Part shown: piece by piece, positions 1 through 9,082 of the stretch
Layout: each line of letters begins with the position of its first letter
Position numbering within the stretch: the first letter of the stretch is position 1
Source: Bacteroidota bacterium
GTDB lineage: Bacteria; Bacteroidota; Ignavibacteria; Ignavibacteriales; Ignavibacteriaceae
Length of the DNA stretch: 64,000 nt
NCBI GenBank assembly: GCA_022708025.1
Contig: JAKIZM010000007.1
Span: forward strand, 1 to 64,000
Direction: 5' to 3'
The notes under the pieces: model-generated
Told to the model about the DNA's origin: nothing
Seen by the model: only the letters and a program-made list of their open reading frames with translations
The model's database searches: none
Made by a program: the position numbers and the translations under genes

Positions 1-1
1 C

Positions 2-58
2 TTAAGAGTAAAGATGAACTCAGAAGTGAAAATGGTAGTTGATAAACTTATTTTTTAG
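2..58 (+). CDS. possible 3' end of an upstream gene (partial)
   Basis: An open frame enters from the left edge and ends with TAG at 56-58, giving 18 residues ending KLIF. The other two plus-strand frames stop at 3-5 and 40-42. The stretch is too short to identify. A rho-independent terminator about 90 bases downstream fits a plus-strand transcript ending here. It could also be chance open sequence. Confidence 0.25.
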   Translation, partial: LRVKMNSEVKMVVDKLIF

Positions 59-148
59 AACAAAAATGTATTTTTTGTTGTGCTCGTGTCGCACTAAAAA
101 TCACAAGTCAGGAGTTCCTGCTTAACAAAATTTTCGAAAGAAATTTCA

Positions 149-172
149 GGCTGCTTAGTGCAGCCTTTTTTT
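149..172 (+). terminator. rho-independent terminator
   Basis: GGCTGC (149-154), a five-base loop and GCAGCC (160-165) form a perfect six-base stem followed by seven T. It lies just ahead of the methyltransferase gene that starts at 189, so it probably ends transcription arriving from left of the window. Confidence 0.7.
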
Positions 173-188
173 ATCTCAGGTAATTAAA

Positions 189-692
189 ATGAATGAAACA
201 TATTATTCCGAAGAGATAATTTCCGGAATAAAAATAATTGTTCTGGCATCAAGAAAAGGAATAAAGAAAATATTTCTTAACCCAAAAGAAAAAGGTCCTG
301 AGTTATTATCTTCAACAAAACTGCATAATGATGATCCATATTTATTCGGAGCATTAAATCAATTAAGAGAATACTTTGCAGGCGAAAGGAAAAAATTTAA
401 TCTTCCGCTTGATTTAGAAGGAACTGATTTTCAGAAAAAAGTCTGGAAGGAATTACAAAAAATTCCTTACGGAAAAACTATTTCTTATAAAGCACTTTCC
501 GAAAAGATTGGCAATGTAAAAGCAATCCGCGCAGTAGGAAAAGCAAACGGACAAAATCCTGTTGCTATAATTGTTCCTTGTCATCGTGTTATTGGAAGTG
601 ATGGTAATTTGACGGGATATGCAAGCGGACTGGATATAAAAGAAAAACTCCTTCTGTTGGAAGGAGCTATAAGTCCGGATTTGTTTGATTAA
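189..692 (+). CDS. ogt: methylated-DNA--protein-cysteine methyltransferase
   Basis: A 167-aa suicide DNA-repair protein that moves the alkyl group from O6-alkylguanine to its own cysteine. The C-terminal active-site motif PCHRV is visible with Cys131. Before it lies the winged-helix DNA-binding part, with FQKKVWKELQKIPYGKT at about 81-97 and the RAVGKANGQNP stretch at about 114-124. The N-terminal 75 residues are the weakly conserved domain usual in Ogt/MGMT. Length is normal for the single-domain enzyme; there is no Ada-type regulatory domain. The gene stands alone after a terminator and faces a short gene on the opposite strand. Confidence 0.93.
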   Translation: MNETYYSEEIISGIKIIVLASRKGIKKIFLNPKEKGPELLSSTKLHNDDPYLFGALNQLREYFAGERKKFNLPLDLEGTDFQKKVWKELQKIPYGKTISYKALSEKIGNVKAIRAVGKANGQNPVAIIVPCHRVIGSDGNLTGYASGLDIKEKLLLLEGAISPDLFD

Positions 693-695
693 AAA

Positions 696-860
696 TTATT
701 TTATATCTGTTACTTTGCTAACGTCATCAAGCCTTACAAATTTTTCATTAAACTTATAAGCACCGCCATTTGCTTTTACGCTTTTAATAACCTTTACCGT
801 AACACTTTCAACCTTTTTCTTACCTTTTGCTTTATCAGCGAAAGTTTGTTGTTTTGCCAT
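696..860 (-). CDS. small basic conserved-looking protein, 54 aa
   Basis: An ORF of 54 codons on the minus strand begins with ATG at 858-860, about seven bases downstream of an AGGA Shine-Dalgarno sequence, and ends with TAA at 696-698. It starts MAKQQTFADKAKGKKKVESV, is lysine-rich, and has a second half with alternating hydrophobic residues (VTVKVIKSV, FVRLDDVSKV) that suggest a small beta fold. It fills most of the 314-base gap between ogt and the aldo/keto reductase and converges on ogt. I believe similar short proteins occur in Chlorobi/Ignavibacteria genomes, but I cannot name a function. Confidence 0.65.
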   Translation of the reverse strand: MAKQQTFADKAKGKKKVESVTVKVIKSVKANGGAYKFNEKFVRLDDVSKVTDIK

Positions 861-1006
861 TTTATTTTCCTGTTATTTTTAATTTCTGAATTCGGGCTGT
901 AAATATATAGCAATCAGACTTTAAAGAAAAGGTTAAACGTATTTCAAAATCTTGAGAATTTTACATTTTTCTTTAGTTTTGGACACAATTTTTTAATCTT
1001 TCCATA

Positions 1007-2500
1007 ATGGATACATCAGAAGGAACAAAAAAATATATTATTAAATATCCTGAAATAAAATCCAAAGTACTGGGCAAAACAGGATTTACGGTTTCGATTT
1101 GTGGATTTGGCGGATATAGAATTGATAACGGTGTTCTGCAGCATCAAAGCGCTTTGGAACTTGCGTTAACTTCCGGAATTAATTTAATTGATACCTCATC
1201 CAATTATTCTGACGGCGGAAGTGAAATTCTTGTTGGAAAAGTTTTAAACAAACTTCTAACAGAAAATAAAATTGACAGAGAAAATGTTGTTGTTGTTTCC
1301 AAAGGCGGATATTTACAAGGCTCTAATCTTGAACTTGCTATCGAAAGAGAAAATTCCGGCAAACCATTTACTGAAGTTGTAAAATGCGGACAGGATCTTT
1401 GGCATTGTATCAGTCCTGATTTTCTTGAGAATCAGATAACCCTTTCTTTACAAAGATTAAACCTTAAAAAGATTGATGTTTATCTGCTCCACAATCCTGA
1501 ATACTTTTTAACTTACTCATTAATTTCTGATCCTGATAGAAGAAATCGCGAATATTACCGCAGAATTAAAAATGCATTTATCCATCTTGAAAAAGAAGTT
1601 AACAACGGAAGAATTTCATATTACGGAATATCATCAAATACTTTTGCAGAGAAAAATTCAAAACAAAATTTTACTTCGCTTGAAAAAGTGATTGAAATTT
1701 CAAATGAGATTTCTGATAAAAATCATTTTGCTGTTGTGCAGTTCCCGATGAACTTAATAGAAAACGGAGGAATGAATATTTTAAATCAGCAAAATCAAAC
1801 TAAAACATTTTTAAATGCTGCTGCAGAAAATAATTTGGGAGTATTGGTTAATAGGCCGTTAAATGCAATTTATAAAAATAAACTTATCAGGTTAGCTGAT
1901 TATCCTGTTACTGAAGACCGAAATGAAAAAGAAATTTTCCATTTGATTGATGATTTAAACAAACAGGAAAATCTTATCATAGAAAAGTATATCAACTTTA
2001 TAGGGGTAAGTTCAAGCGAGAAAAAAAATCTGGTTGATTGTATTTCTGTTTCGGACATCTTAAAATCAAATTATAAAAACTTTGATGATCCCGGAAAATT
2101 CAGGGAAATAAAAACCACGTATCTGATACCCCGTGCCAACTTTGCAATAAATGAAATCGGTAAAAATTATTCAACTGATGAAAATATTCTTCGCGCGCTC
2201 AGAAATTATGCTGTAACAACCAATATTTTACTGGATTCAATATTCAGCAATCTGGCAAAGAACAAAAACAAAGAAAATCATATTTTTCACAAAGCGATAG
2301 ATAAATTTGCCGGTTTTGAGCAGCAAAAACTGTCTTTATCTCAGAAGGCTATATTATTAATTAATAGTGTGCCGCAGGTTACAAGCACATTAGTTGGTAT
2401 GAAAAGCGTGAATTATGTTAAAGACGTTAGAGAATCTATAAAAAGCGAATATCTGGGTAAATATGCTGATTATTGGCATAATAATGGCTTTAACATTTAG
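1007..2500 (+). CDS. aldo/keto reductase family protein with extended C-terminus
   Basis: A 497-aa protein of the aldo/keto reductase (TIM-barrel, NADPH-dependent oxidoreductase) family. The N-terminal signature GKTGFTVSICGFGGYRI, the catalytic-region Asp in LIDTSSNYSDGGSE, VVVVSKGGY and the active-site His strand KKIDVYLLHNPEY are visible. Typical members have about 300-340 residues; this one carries about 150 more, including inserts around 300-420, before a final NSVPQVTSTLVGMKS stretch that matches the usual end of the barrel. So the extra residues are internal, not a C-terminal fusion. The substrate is unknown. No strong ribosome-binding site precedes the ATG. The gene seems monocistronic. 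Confidence 0.85.
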   Translation: MDTSEGTKKYIIKYPEIKSKVLGKTGFTVSICGFGGYRIDNGVLQHQSALELALTSGINLIDTSSNYSDGGSEILVGKVLNKLLTENKIDRENVVVVSKGGYLQGSNLELAIERENSGKPFTEVVKCGQDLWHCISPDFLENQITLSLQRLNLKKIDVYLLHNPEYFLTYSLISDPDRRNREYYRRIKNAFIHLEKEVNNGRISYYGISSNTFAEKNSKQNFTSLEKVIEISNEISDKNHFAVVQFPMNLIENGGMNILNQQNQTKTFLNAAAENNLGVLVNRPLNAIYKNKLIRLADYPVTEDRNEKEIFHLIDDLNKQENLIIEKYINFIGVSSSEKKNLVDCISVSDILKSNYKNFDDPGKFREIKTTYLIPRANFAINEIGKNYSTDENILRALRNYAVTTNILLDSIFSNLAKNKNKENHIFHKAIDKFAGFEQQKLSLSQKAILLINSVPQVTSTLVGMKSVNYVKDVRESIKSEYLGKYADYWHNNGFNI

Positions 2501-2637
2501 TAAATAAAAGAATCTTGGGATAATTAATGTTATCTAACACAGGAGAGATAATTTTTTTTACCAAATATCAATTGTTTCTTTCCGTTGATTCTTTATTAAA
2601 TATTGTTTAGGTTTTGCCTCAACTTTTAGGTTTATTA

Positions 2638-3300
2638 ATGTTTTTATTAGCAACAATCATAATTCTTTCTTACTTGGTTGGTTCAATACCAACAAGTTTA
2701 ATTATCAGTAAATACTTTCACGGGATTGATATTCGTGAACATGGCAGTGGTAATGCCGGCGGTACAAATGTTATGCGTGTGCTTGGCTGGAAGAAAGGAT
2801 TATTAGTTATCATTCTTGATGCTCTTAAAGGAGCAGTTGCTGTAGTTATTATTGCGCGTTTACATTACGGCGGACTGCCATTCCAAAACGTTTCACCTTT
2901 TGATGATTTCACATTAGTTCAGATTATCGCCGGAGTTGCTGCAGTTATCGGACATATCTGGACTGTATTTGCAGGATTCCGCGGCGGAAAAGGAATTGCA
3001 ACTGCACTCGGTATGTTAATAATGATAATTACTGTTGATATGCTTGTTGCAGTCGGAATATTTATTTTAGTTGTTTCAATATCAAGATATGTTTCTTTAG
3101 GTTCAATCGTAGCTGCTTTATCAGTTCCACTTACTTTAATCTTCAGAGAGAATATTTTACACGATCACATTCAGAGCTATGGAACACTGCTCCCCTTTGT
3201 TGCCGGTGTTGCTTTGCTCGTGGTCTTTACACACAGAAAAAATGTTGTTCGTTTACTTAACGGAACAGAAAATAAATTAAGCTTTAAGAAAAAGAAATAA
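2638..3300 (+). CDS. plsY: glycerol-3-phosphate acyltransferase PlsY
   Basis: An integral membrane enzyme that acylates glycerol-3-phosphate from acyl-phosphate, the first step of phospholipid synthesis. The family motifs are present: YLVGSIPTSLIISK, REHGSGNAGGTNVMRVLG and AGFRGGKGIATALG, with about five hydrophobic segments and a lysine-rich cytoplasmic tail. The frame is open from a TTG at 2614, but the ATG at 2638 has AGG seven bases upstream and puts the first membrane segment at the N-terminus as in relatives, giving 220 aa. The stop overlaps the gpsA start by one base, so the two genes are translationally coupled. Confidence 0.92.
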   Translation: MFLLATIIILSYLVGSIPTSLIISKYFHGIDIREHGSGNAGGTNVMRVLGWKKGLLVIILDALKGAVAVVIIARLHYGGLPFQNVSPFDDFTLVQIIAGVAAVIGHIWTVFAGFRGGKGIATALGMLIMIITVDMLVAVGIFILVVSISRYVSLGSIVAALSVPLTLIFRENILHDHIQSYGTLLPFVAGVALLVVFTHRKNVVRLLNGTENKLSFKKKK

Positions 3301-4301
3301 TGAAAATTTCCGTACTTGGTGCAGGCGGCTGGGGAACTACACTTGGTATTCTTCTTCACTATAACGGGCACCAGGTTACTCTCTGGGAATACAAAAAAAA
3401 TTATGTTAAGGAATTACTGAAAAAAAGAATCAACTCTCTTTATCTGCCCGGCGTTCCCATTCCCGAAGAAATTTTAATCACTCACGATCTGGAAGAATCA
3501 GTTAATCAAAAAAATATTATTGTGCTTGCTGTGCCTTCACAGTTTCTTCGCTCTGTTGTTGAGCAGGTTAAGTATTCCGATATAAGAAATTCTATTCTTG
3601 TTAGTGTTTCAAAAGGAATCGAGAATAAACACCTAATGACAATGTCACAAATGCTGAAAGATGTTCATCCGCAGTTAAATAAAAATCAGATCGGTGTTCT
3701 TTCAGGTCCTTCGCATGCTGAAGAAGTTAGCCGCAGAATTCCAACTGCTGTCGTTGCTGCATCAGTTGATCACGATACTTCCAAATCAATTCAGGCAGCA
3801 TTTATGAATTCTTACTTCAGAGTTTATTCATCTACTGATATACTTGGTGTTGAGCTTGGCGGAGCATTTAAAAATGTAATTGCAATTGGTGCGGGAATTA
3901 TTGATGGCGCTGGTTTCGGCGATAATACTAAAGCCGCAATTATGACCCGCGGCGTTGCAGAGATTTCACGACTTGGTATGGCAATGGGTGCAAAACCTGA
4001 AACATTTGCAGGACTTTCCGGAATGGGAGATCTTATCGTTACTTGTATGAGTAAGCACAGCCGTAACCGCTATGTTGGTGAACAAATCGGTAAAGGTAAA
4101 ACTCTTAAGGAAGTTCTGAAAAGTATGGATATGGTTGCAGAAGGAGTTGAGACAAGCCGTTCAGCTTCGAAGCTTGCTGATAAACATAAAATTGAAGTTC
4201 CGATTACAAAAGAAGTTTATAAAATTTTGTTTGAGGATAAAGATCCCGTTAAAGCAACAACCGATCTTATGACCCGCGATATGAAAGCCGAAAGACACTA
4301 A
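3300..4301 (+). CDS. gpsA: NAD(P)-dependent glycerol-3-phosphate dehydrogenase
   Basis: A 333-aa cytoplasmic enzyme that makes sn-glycerol-3-phosphate from dihydroxyacetone phosphate, the substrate of PlsY encoded just upstream. The Rossmann motif GAGGWGTTLG is at residues 7-16. VLSGPSHAEEV, the catalytic Lys region (GVELGGAFKNVIAIGAGI) and the GLSGMGDLIVTCMSKHSRNR signature follow in the normal order. Length is typical. It overlaps plsY by one base (TAATG), so precursor supply and acylation are made from one transcript. A palindromic repeat begins nine bases after the stop. Confidence 0.95.
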   Translation: MKISVLGAGGWGTTLGILLHYNGHQVTLWEYKKNYVKELLKKRINSLYLPGVPIPEEILITHDLEESVNQKNIIVLAVPSQFLRSVVEQVKYSDIRNSILVSVSKGIENKHLMTMSQMLKDVHPQLNKNQIGVLSGPSHAEEVSRRIPTAVVAASVDHDTSKSIQAAFMNSYFRVYSSTDILGVELGGAFKNVIAIGAGIIDGAGFGDNTKAAIMTRGVAEISRLGMAMGAKPETFAGLSGMGDLIVTCMSKHSRNRYVGEQIGKGKTLKEVLKSMDMVAEGVETSRSASKLADKHKIEVPITKEVYKILFEDKDPVKATTDLMTRDMKAERH

Positions 4302-4309
4302 CCAGCGAA

Positions 4310-4427
4310 TGTCATTGCGAATCCCGATAAATCGGGATGAAGCAATCTTTAATAAAACATAACTCTTCAAAATTAAATTCAATTTTTTTTGCAGATTACT
4401 TCGTTCGAAAACTCACTCGTAATGACA
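4310..4427. repeat. dispersed palindromic repeat with TGTCA...TGACA ends
   Basis: The outer ends TGTCATTGCGA and TCGTAATGACA are inverted copies. Inside are GAAGCAATCT and its near-complement AGATTACTTC, plus a perfect small palindrome TCCCGATAAATCGGGA at 4322-4337. The element sits between the convergent gpsA and dgt stop codons, so it may also act as a bidirectional terminator. A degenerate form of the inner palindrome is found inside a tRNA remnant at 28307-28322. Confidence 0.75.
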
Positions 4428-4437
4428 CGCTCTATGT

Positions 4438-5814
4438 TTATTCCGTTATTCTTCCTCCGGGCAGGGATATTCCTTTTATTTTACGATAGATAGAAACAGC
4501 ATAGGAGTCTGTCATTCCCGAAATAAAATCAATCACCCGTAAAAGTCTCTGATAAAGCTCGGGATATTTTTTTTCGTCATAGAAAAATCTTTTGGGAATG
4601 AGATTTATGATTGCACGGTATTTCGGAGTAAGATTATGATTTGAAGATTCATTATACGCGGTTATAAAAGTATCAAGCAAACCACCGATAACTTCATAGC
4701 CTGCAACTTCGCGTTCAACTACACTCCGGTGTCTGTATATTTTCTCAATGGATGCTTTTTCAATTTTTTTTAATGTATTTGACTTAGAAATAACAGTAAC
4801 AAGCTCCTTATTAAACTTTCCACTCAATATATCTTTTTCATTTTCCATAAAAGCATCAGTAACAAGATTTACCAGATCGCTGATTGCTTTTGCACGTAAG
4901 TAACCAACTTTTTCATTATCATCACGTTTTTTGTACCCAGATAAATCCTGTTTATGAATTAATGGTAACAACAAACTTTCGGTTTCTTTAAAAGATAACA
5001 ATCCCAGACGAAAACCATCTTCAAGATCCATAATACTGTAACAAATATCATCAGCAGCTTCAACGAGAAAAGAAAGAGGATGACGATGCCACAAATAATT
5101 TTCATTCTGGACCGGTTTGTCCAACCCTGTTTTTTCGGCAACAAGTTTGAATATATCTTTTTCAGATTGAAAGAATCCGAATTTCTTGTAAATATTTTTA
5201 TATCCCTTTCCGTGTTTGATTTCAAGATCGGTTAAAGATTCTTTCGGATATTTATTAAGTGCAGATAAAGTTGCAAAAGTTAATTGTAATCCGCCATCAA
5301 CATCTTGGTTTTGTAGTTTTGTAATTATTCTGAATCCTTGTGCATTGCCTTCAAAACGAATAAGATCATTCCATTTTTTTTCATCATTTATTTCATCTTT
5401 AAAATTTTTACCGTTGCCGTTTTTGAAATATTCAGATATTGCATCTTCGCCGGAATGACCAAAGGGCGGATTTCCGATATCGTGTGCAAGACAGGCTGCT
5501 GCAACAATTTCCCCAAAATGAAATTGAGTAAAATCTTTTTTCAGTTTTGGATGCCGTGCAATAATTTTTTCTCCAACAAGATTGCCAAGTGATCTGCCAA
5601 CAACAGAAACTTCAAGACTATGAGTTAATCTTGTATGAACAAAATCACTTTCAGGTAAAGGGAAAACCTGAGTTTTATCCTGAAGCCTTCTGAAAGCAGG
5701 AGAGAAAACAACACGATCAAAATCTTTTTGAAACTGACTTCTGCCATCTTTTTTTGTTGTTTGATTTTTCTGAACTCCAAGTCGTTCATCAGATAAAAGT
5801 AATTTCCAATCCAA
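4438..5814 (-). CDS. dgt: deoxyguanosinetriphosphate triphosphohydrolase (dGTPase)
   Basis: A 458-aa HD-domain hydrolase that cleaves dNTPs to the deoxynucleoside and triphosphate, helping to control dNTP pools. The metal-binding HD signature is clear: FVHTRLTHSLEVSVVGRSLG near residue 60 and CLAHDIGNPPFGHSGEDAI near residue 110. SPAFRRLQDKTQVFPL precedes it and ADDICYSIMDLEDGF follows, both typical of dGTPase. Length matches the long (E. coli-like) class. The gene converges on gpsA across a palindromic repeat. Confidence 0.92.
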   Translation of the reverse strand: MDWKLLLSDERLGVQKNQTTKKDGRSQFQKDFDRVVFSPAFRRLQDKTQVFPLPESDFVHTRLTHSLEVSVVGRSLGNLVGEKIIARHPKLKKDFTQFHFGEIVAAACLAHDIGNPPFGHSGEDAISEYFKNGNGKNFKDEINDEKKWNDLIRFEGNAQGFRIITKLQNQDVDGGLQLTFATLSALNKYPKESLTDLEIKHGKGYKNIYKKFGFFQSEKDIFKLVAEKTGLDKPVQNENYLWHRHPLSFLVEAADDICYSIMDLEDGFRLGLLSFKETESLLLPLIHKQDLSGYKKRDDNEKVGYLRAKAISDLVNLVTDAFMENEKDILSGKFNKELVTVISKSNTLKKIEKASIEKIYRHRSVVEREVAGYEVIGGLLDTFITAYNESSNHNLTPKYRAIINLIPKRFFYDEKKYPELYQRLLRVIDFISGMTDSYAVSIYRKIKGISLPGGRITE

Positions 5815-5924
5815 AGTAAATTCCTTTAATTATTTGTTTCAAAGCTAAATAAAATTTTAAAATAAATTTGAGTTATTGTGTTACTTTTATAAGAAGAATT
5901 TAACCTCAGTACTGGAGTCCTGAG

Positions 5925-6668
5925 CTACTTTTTTGTAAATAAAACCAAATCATTTGATGAGCAGGGATTAAAAGAACTTTTATCCAATCCGCCATACAAT
6001 TCTGTTTTCTCAAATCCGGTTTTCTTAAGGAAAAGTTTTATCTCTTTAATTTTATATGGAAATATTTTGGTTGAGATTAATTCTTTCTCAGATGTTTTAT
6101 CTGAATTAAATCTTAAAATGTTAAATGTTAATTCATTGTTTCCAAAGTCGTAAAAGCGAATAAAGTATTCATTATCCTTTTTTGTGATGTTAACTATGCG
6201 CTCTTTTTCTTTGAGTATCTTTTCATAATTAAGCAATTGAATTAACAGCTTTCCACCGGATTTCAGAATTCTATAAAATTTAATAAATGATTTTTCCAAT
6301 TGCTTCGAATTAATATTCGCGATAGTATTTCCAAGGGAAACTGTTAAATCGAATTTGTTATAAAATGTTTTTGGGATATCTGAAGCTGAATAATTGAAGA
6401 ACTCAATTTTTGTATTTGTCAGTTTACTATTTTCTCTCGCTTTATTTATCATCTCAACTGAAGGATCAAAGGCTGTAACACTATATCCAAGCTGAGCAAG
6501 CGATATTGCATCGACTCCGGTTCCGCATCCGATATCAGCAACTGAAAATATTTTATTATCTGCAAAACCTGCTAAAAGATTTTTCCGTTTAGTCAATGCA
6601 GATTCAAAGTTAATCATCTTATCATAATAGCCTGAGGCGGTGTTGTAAAAGAATTTATTTTTTTTCAT
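5925..6668 (-). CDS. class I SAM-dependent methyltransferase
   Basis: A 247-aa protein with Rossmann-type methyltransferase motifs: motif I VADIGCGTGVDAISLAQLG at about 43-61, an acidic residue after beta-2 (AFDPS), and motif IV-V KFDLTVSLGNTIANI followed by FYRILKSGGKLLIQLLNYEK. The C-terminal half is beta-rich and probably contributes to substrate binding. The substrate cannot be told from the sequence. The gene is on the minus strand upstream of dgt with a 110-base gap, so cotranscription is possible but not shown. Confidence 0.8.
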   Translation of the reverse strand: MKKNKFFYNTASGYYDKMINFESALTKRKNLLAGFADNKIFSVADIGCGTGVDAISLAQLGYSVTAFDPSVEMINKARENSKLTNTKIEFFNYSASDIPKTFYNKFDLTVSLGNTIANINSKQLEKSFIKFYRILKSGGKLLIQLLNYEKILKEKERIVNITKKDNEYFIRFYDFGNNELTFNILRFNSDKTSEKELISTKIFPYKIKEIKLFLKKTGFEKTELYGGLDKSSFNPCSSNDLVLFTKK

Positions 6669-6977
6669 AACAGAATTATAATGCTTTTATTTTTTTAATA
6701 ATATGTTGTTAAATATCAATATTTCCACTTCGATTCGCTTAGCGTTTATCATCTTTTTGTCTTTAGCAAAAGCTAATAAACGGCATATCTTATTTGAGAA
6801 GATTTTGTTCTTAGTAATAAGAAAATAACAAAACTAAAATATTTAATTCACGCACTAATTAAATTAAAATAATTATTCACAGTAAAGTAATATGGCATCT
6901 AATATGTTAAATGAATATCGCAATAACTTTTAACTAATTAACTATATCTTCCATCAATTTATCTGTAGGGGATAAAC
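6669..6977. other. intergenic region between divergent genes
   Basis: This 309-base AT-rich gap separates the divergent methyltransferase and response-regulator genes, so both promoters must lie here. I see an imperfect inverted repeat around TTAGC/GCTAA near 6766-6780 but no RNA gene, repeat or convincing promoter consensus. Confidence 0.4.
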
Positions 6978-7358
6978 ATGGCTAAAATAGCAATAATAGA
7001 CGACGATCCTGATATTGTTGATGCCAGCAGTCTGGTTTTACAATCTAAAGGATACGACGTTATCACAGCATCAAATCCAACCGATGGTTACAAAATCGTT
7101 ATGGAACAAAATCCGGATCTGATAATTCTGGACGTAATGATGATTGAACCTGATGATGGATTCTTCTTAGCTCAAAAATTCCGCAAAATGAATATCGATA
7201 CTCCAATAATTATGTATACGTCAGTATCAAAATCATTGGGTATGGAATTCGGAGCCAGCGAAATGGTTCCTGTTGATGATTTTGTGGAAAAACCTATATC
7301 ACCTGAAACACTGGTTGATAAAGTAGAAAAACTTTTAGCAATTCATTTAAAGGAGTAG
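6978..7358 (+). CDS. receiver-only response regulator, head of hydrogenase cluster
   Basis: A 126-aa protein made of one CheY-like receiver domain and no output domain. The acidic pocket IIDDDPD (about 6-12), the phosphoacceptor Asp in LIILDVMMIEPDDG (about residue 52) and the conserved Lys in FVEKPISPETL are all present, so it should be phosphorylatable. It starts five bases before hydC and is almost certainly cotranscribed with it. Its likely partner is the histidine kinase encoded after hydA. With no DNA-binding part, it may act by protein contact or phosphorelay. Confidence 0.88.
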   Translation: MAKIAIIDDDPDIVDASSLVLQSKGYDVITASNPTDGYKIVMEQNPDLIILDVMMIEPDDGFFLAQKFRKMNIDTPIIMYTSVSKSLGMEFGASEMVPVDDFVEKPISPETLVDKVEKLLAIHLKE

Positions 7359-7363
7359 AGTAA

Positions 7364-7837
7364 ATGCTGGTAGTAGAAAAAAATGCTCTCTCCGAAGAGA
7401 TAGAGGGCTATGTAAATAAATACGGAAAGGACCGGTCATCTCTTTTGCCCGTGCTTCAGGCAATCCAAAGAAAGCACAGTTATATCAATGATTTTGCACA
7501 ACAGGAAGTTGCAAGATTACTTGATATTCATCCTGTTGAAGTTTTCAGTGTGATATCTTTTTATTCTTTTCTCCACTCTAAACCAACAGGCAGAAATATT
7601 GTAAGATTATGTCAGACAATATCCTGCGATATGGCTAACAAATCTAAAGTCGTTCAGGCAATTGAACGGGAACTGGGAATTAAGTTTGGTGAAACAACCA
7701 AGGATAACCGTATAACACTTGAGTTTACAAACTGCATCGGTATGTGCGATCAGGGACCAGCGATGATTGTTAACGATCGTGTTTATACAAAACTCGATCC
7801 CGAAAAAGCTGTTAACATTCTTAACGAAATAAAGTAG
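7364..7837 (+). CDS. hydC: [FeFe] hydrogenase subunit HydC (NuoE-like, 2Fe-2S)
   Basis: A 157-aa thioredoxin-fold [2Fe-2S] subunit homologous to NuoE. The N-terminal helical part (LLPVLQAIQRKHSYI) is followed by the cluster ligands C-x4-C (CQTISC) and C-x3-C (CIGMC), with GPAMIVNDRVYTKLDPEKA after them as in the family. In trimeric hydrogenases this subunit passes electrons to or from the flavin subunit. It is preceded by GGAG and followed nine bases later by hydB. Alone it could be an NADH dehydrogenase or formate dehydrogenase subunit; the adjacent hydA settles the role. Confidence 0.92.
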   Translation: MLVVEKNALSEEIEGYVNKYGKDRSSLLPVLQAIQRKHSYINDFAQQEVARLLDIHPVEVFSVISFYSFLHSKPTGRNIVRLCQTISCDMANKSKVVQAIERELGIKFGETTKDNRITLEFTNCIGMCDQGPAMIVNDRVYTKLDPEKAVNILNEIK

Positions 7838-7846
7838 GGAGGAGAA

Positions 7847-9082
7847 ATGAAAACACAATTAGAAAATAATATTATTAAAACCGAAAGAACCGGACCTGTT
7901 TTGTTTTCTCCGTATAAAAGAGGAGATGCAATTAAAAAGGCAGTCAAGCAAAAAAGAGAAGATATTCTTTTTGAAATAAAAGATTCGGGTTTAAAGGGAA
8001 GAGGCGGCGCAGGCTTTCCTACTTCTACAAAATGGATGTTAACCGCTGCCGCAAAGGCAGATAAGAAATTTATTGTCTGCAATGCTGATGAAGGTGAACC
8101 CGGAACATTTAAAGACCGAGTTCTTTTGATGGAATATCCGCAATTAGTTTTTGAAGGAATGGTGGTCGGAGGATATACAATCGGTGCACAAACAGGAATA
8201 GTATATCTTCGTGCCGAATACGAGTATATGTTTGAACAATTGGAAAATTATCTTGCCAATATGAGAGAAGATAATCTTTTGGGTGAAAACATACTCGGAA
8301 CAGATTTCTCTTTTGATATTTCAATCAGACTAGGTTCTGGTGCTTATGTGTGCGGTGAAGAAACTGCACTCATTGAATCACTTGAAGGACACAGAGGTGA
8401 ACCGCGCAACAGACCTCCCTTCCCTGTTAATACAGGTTATATGGGCTATCCGACTTCTGTAAATAATGTTGAAACTCTTGCTGCCGTACCTCATATTATT
8501 ACAAAAGGCGGAAGCTGGTTCAAGAAATTCGGAACAGATAAATCAACCGGCTCAAAATTGTTTTCAGTATCAGGTGATTGTGAAAGACCCGGAGTTTATG
8601 AACTGCCGTGGGGAACATCAATAAATGAATTACTTGAAATTGTCGGAGCAAAAAATACAAAAGCAGTTCAGGTCGGAGGTGCATCAGGTATATGTGTTCC
8701 AAGATCGCAATTCGATCGCAAACTTGGTTATGAAGATATCCCGACCGGCGGATCTGTAATCATATTTAATGAATCCAGAAACATGCTTCACGTTCTTAAA
8801 AACTTTATGGAGTTCTTTGTTGAAGAATCATGCGGACAGTGCACTCCTTGCAGAATAGGAAATATAAAACTTCTTGAAGGAGTTGAAATGATTGAGCGGG
8901 GAGAGTTTACATTTAAATATATCAACACACTTAAAGAACTGGGAAGAACTATGCAAGTTGCTTCTAAGTGCGGATTAGGACAATCAAGCCCTAATTCTTT
9001 TATTTCAATACTAGAAAATTTCAAAGATGAAATCTTTCACACAACAGGAACAAATGGATTTAACGGAAAGGCAGGTAAGTGA
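7847..9082 (+). CDS. hydB: [FeFe] hydrogenase subunit HydB (NuoF-like, FMN/NADH binding)
   Basis: A 411-aa flavoprotein subunit that binds NAD(H), FMN and one [4Fe-4S] cluster. The NADH/FMN signature GLKGRGGAGFPTSTKW lies at about 49-64, VCNADEGEPGTFKDR at about 77-91 and GSGAYVCGEETALI at about 165-178. An SLBB-like region follows, then the cluster motif ESCGQCTPCRIG with the fourth Cys in KCGLGQSSPNS. Canonical bifurcating HydB proteins are about 540-630 aa, with an N-terminal [2Fe-2S] thioredoxin-like domain and C-terminal ferredoxin-like clusters. Both are absent here, leaving a NuoF-sized protein. The stop overlaps hydA by four bases (ATGA). Confidence 0.92.
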   Translation: MKTQLENNIIKTERTGPVLFSPYKRGDAIKKAVKQKREDILFEIKDSGLKGRGGAGFPTSTKWMLTAAAKADKKFIVCNADEGEPGTFKDRVLLMEYPQLVFEGMVVGGYTIGAQTGIVYLRAEYEYMFEQLENYLANMREDNLLGENILGTDFSFDISIRLGSGAYVCGEETALIESLEGHRGEPRNRPPFPVNTGYMGYPTSVNNVETLAAVPHIITKGGSWFKKFGTDKSTGSKLFSVSGDCERPGVYELPWGTSINELLEIVGAKNTKAVQVGGASGICVPRSQFDRKLGYEDIPTGGSVIIFNESRNMLHVLKNFMEFFVEESCGQCTPCRIGNIKLLEGVEMIERGEFTFKYINTLKELGRTMQVASKCGLGQSSPNSFISILENFKDEIFHTTGTNGFNGKAGK

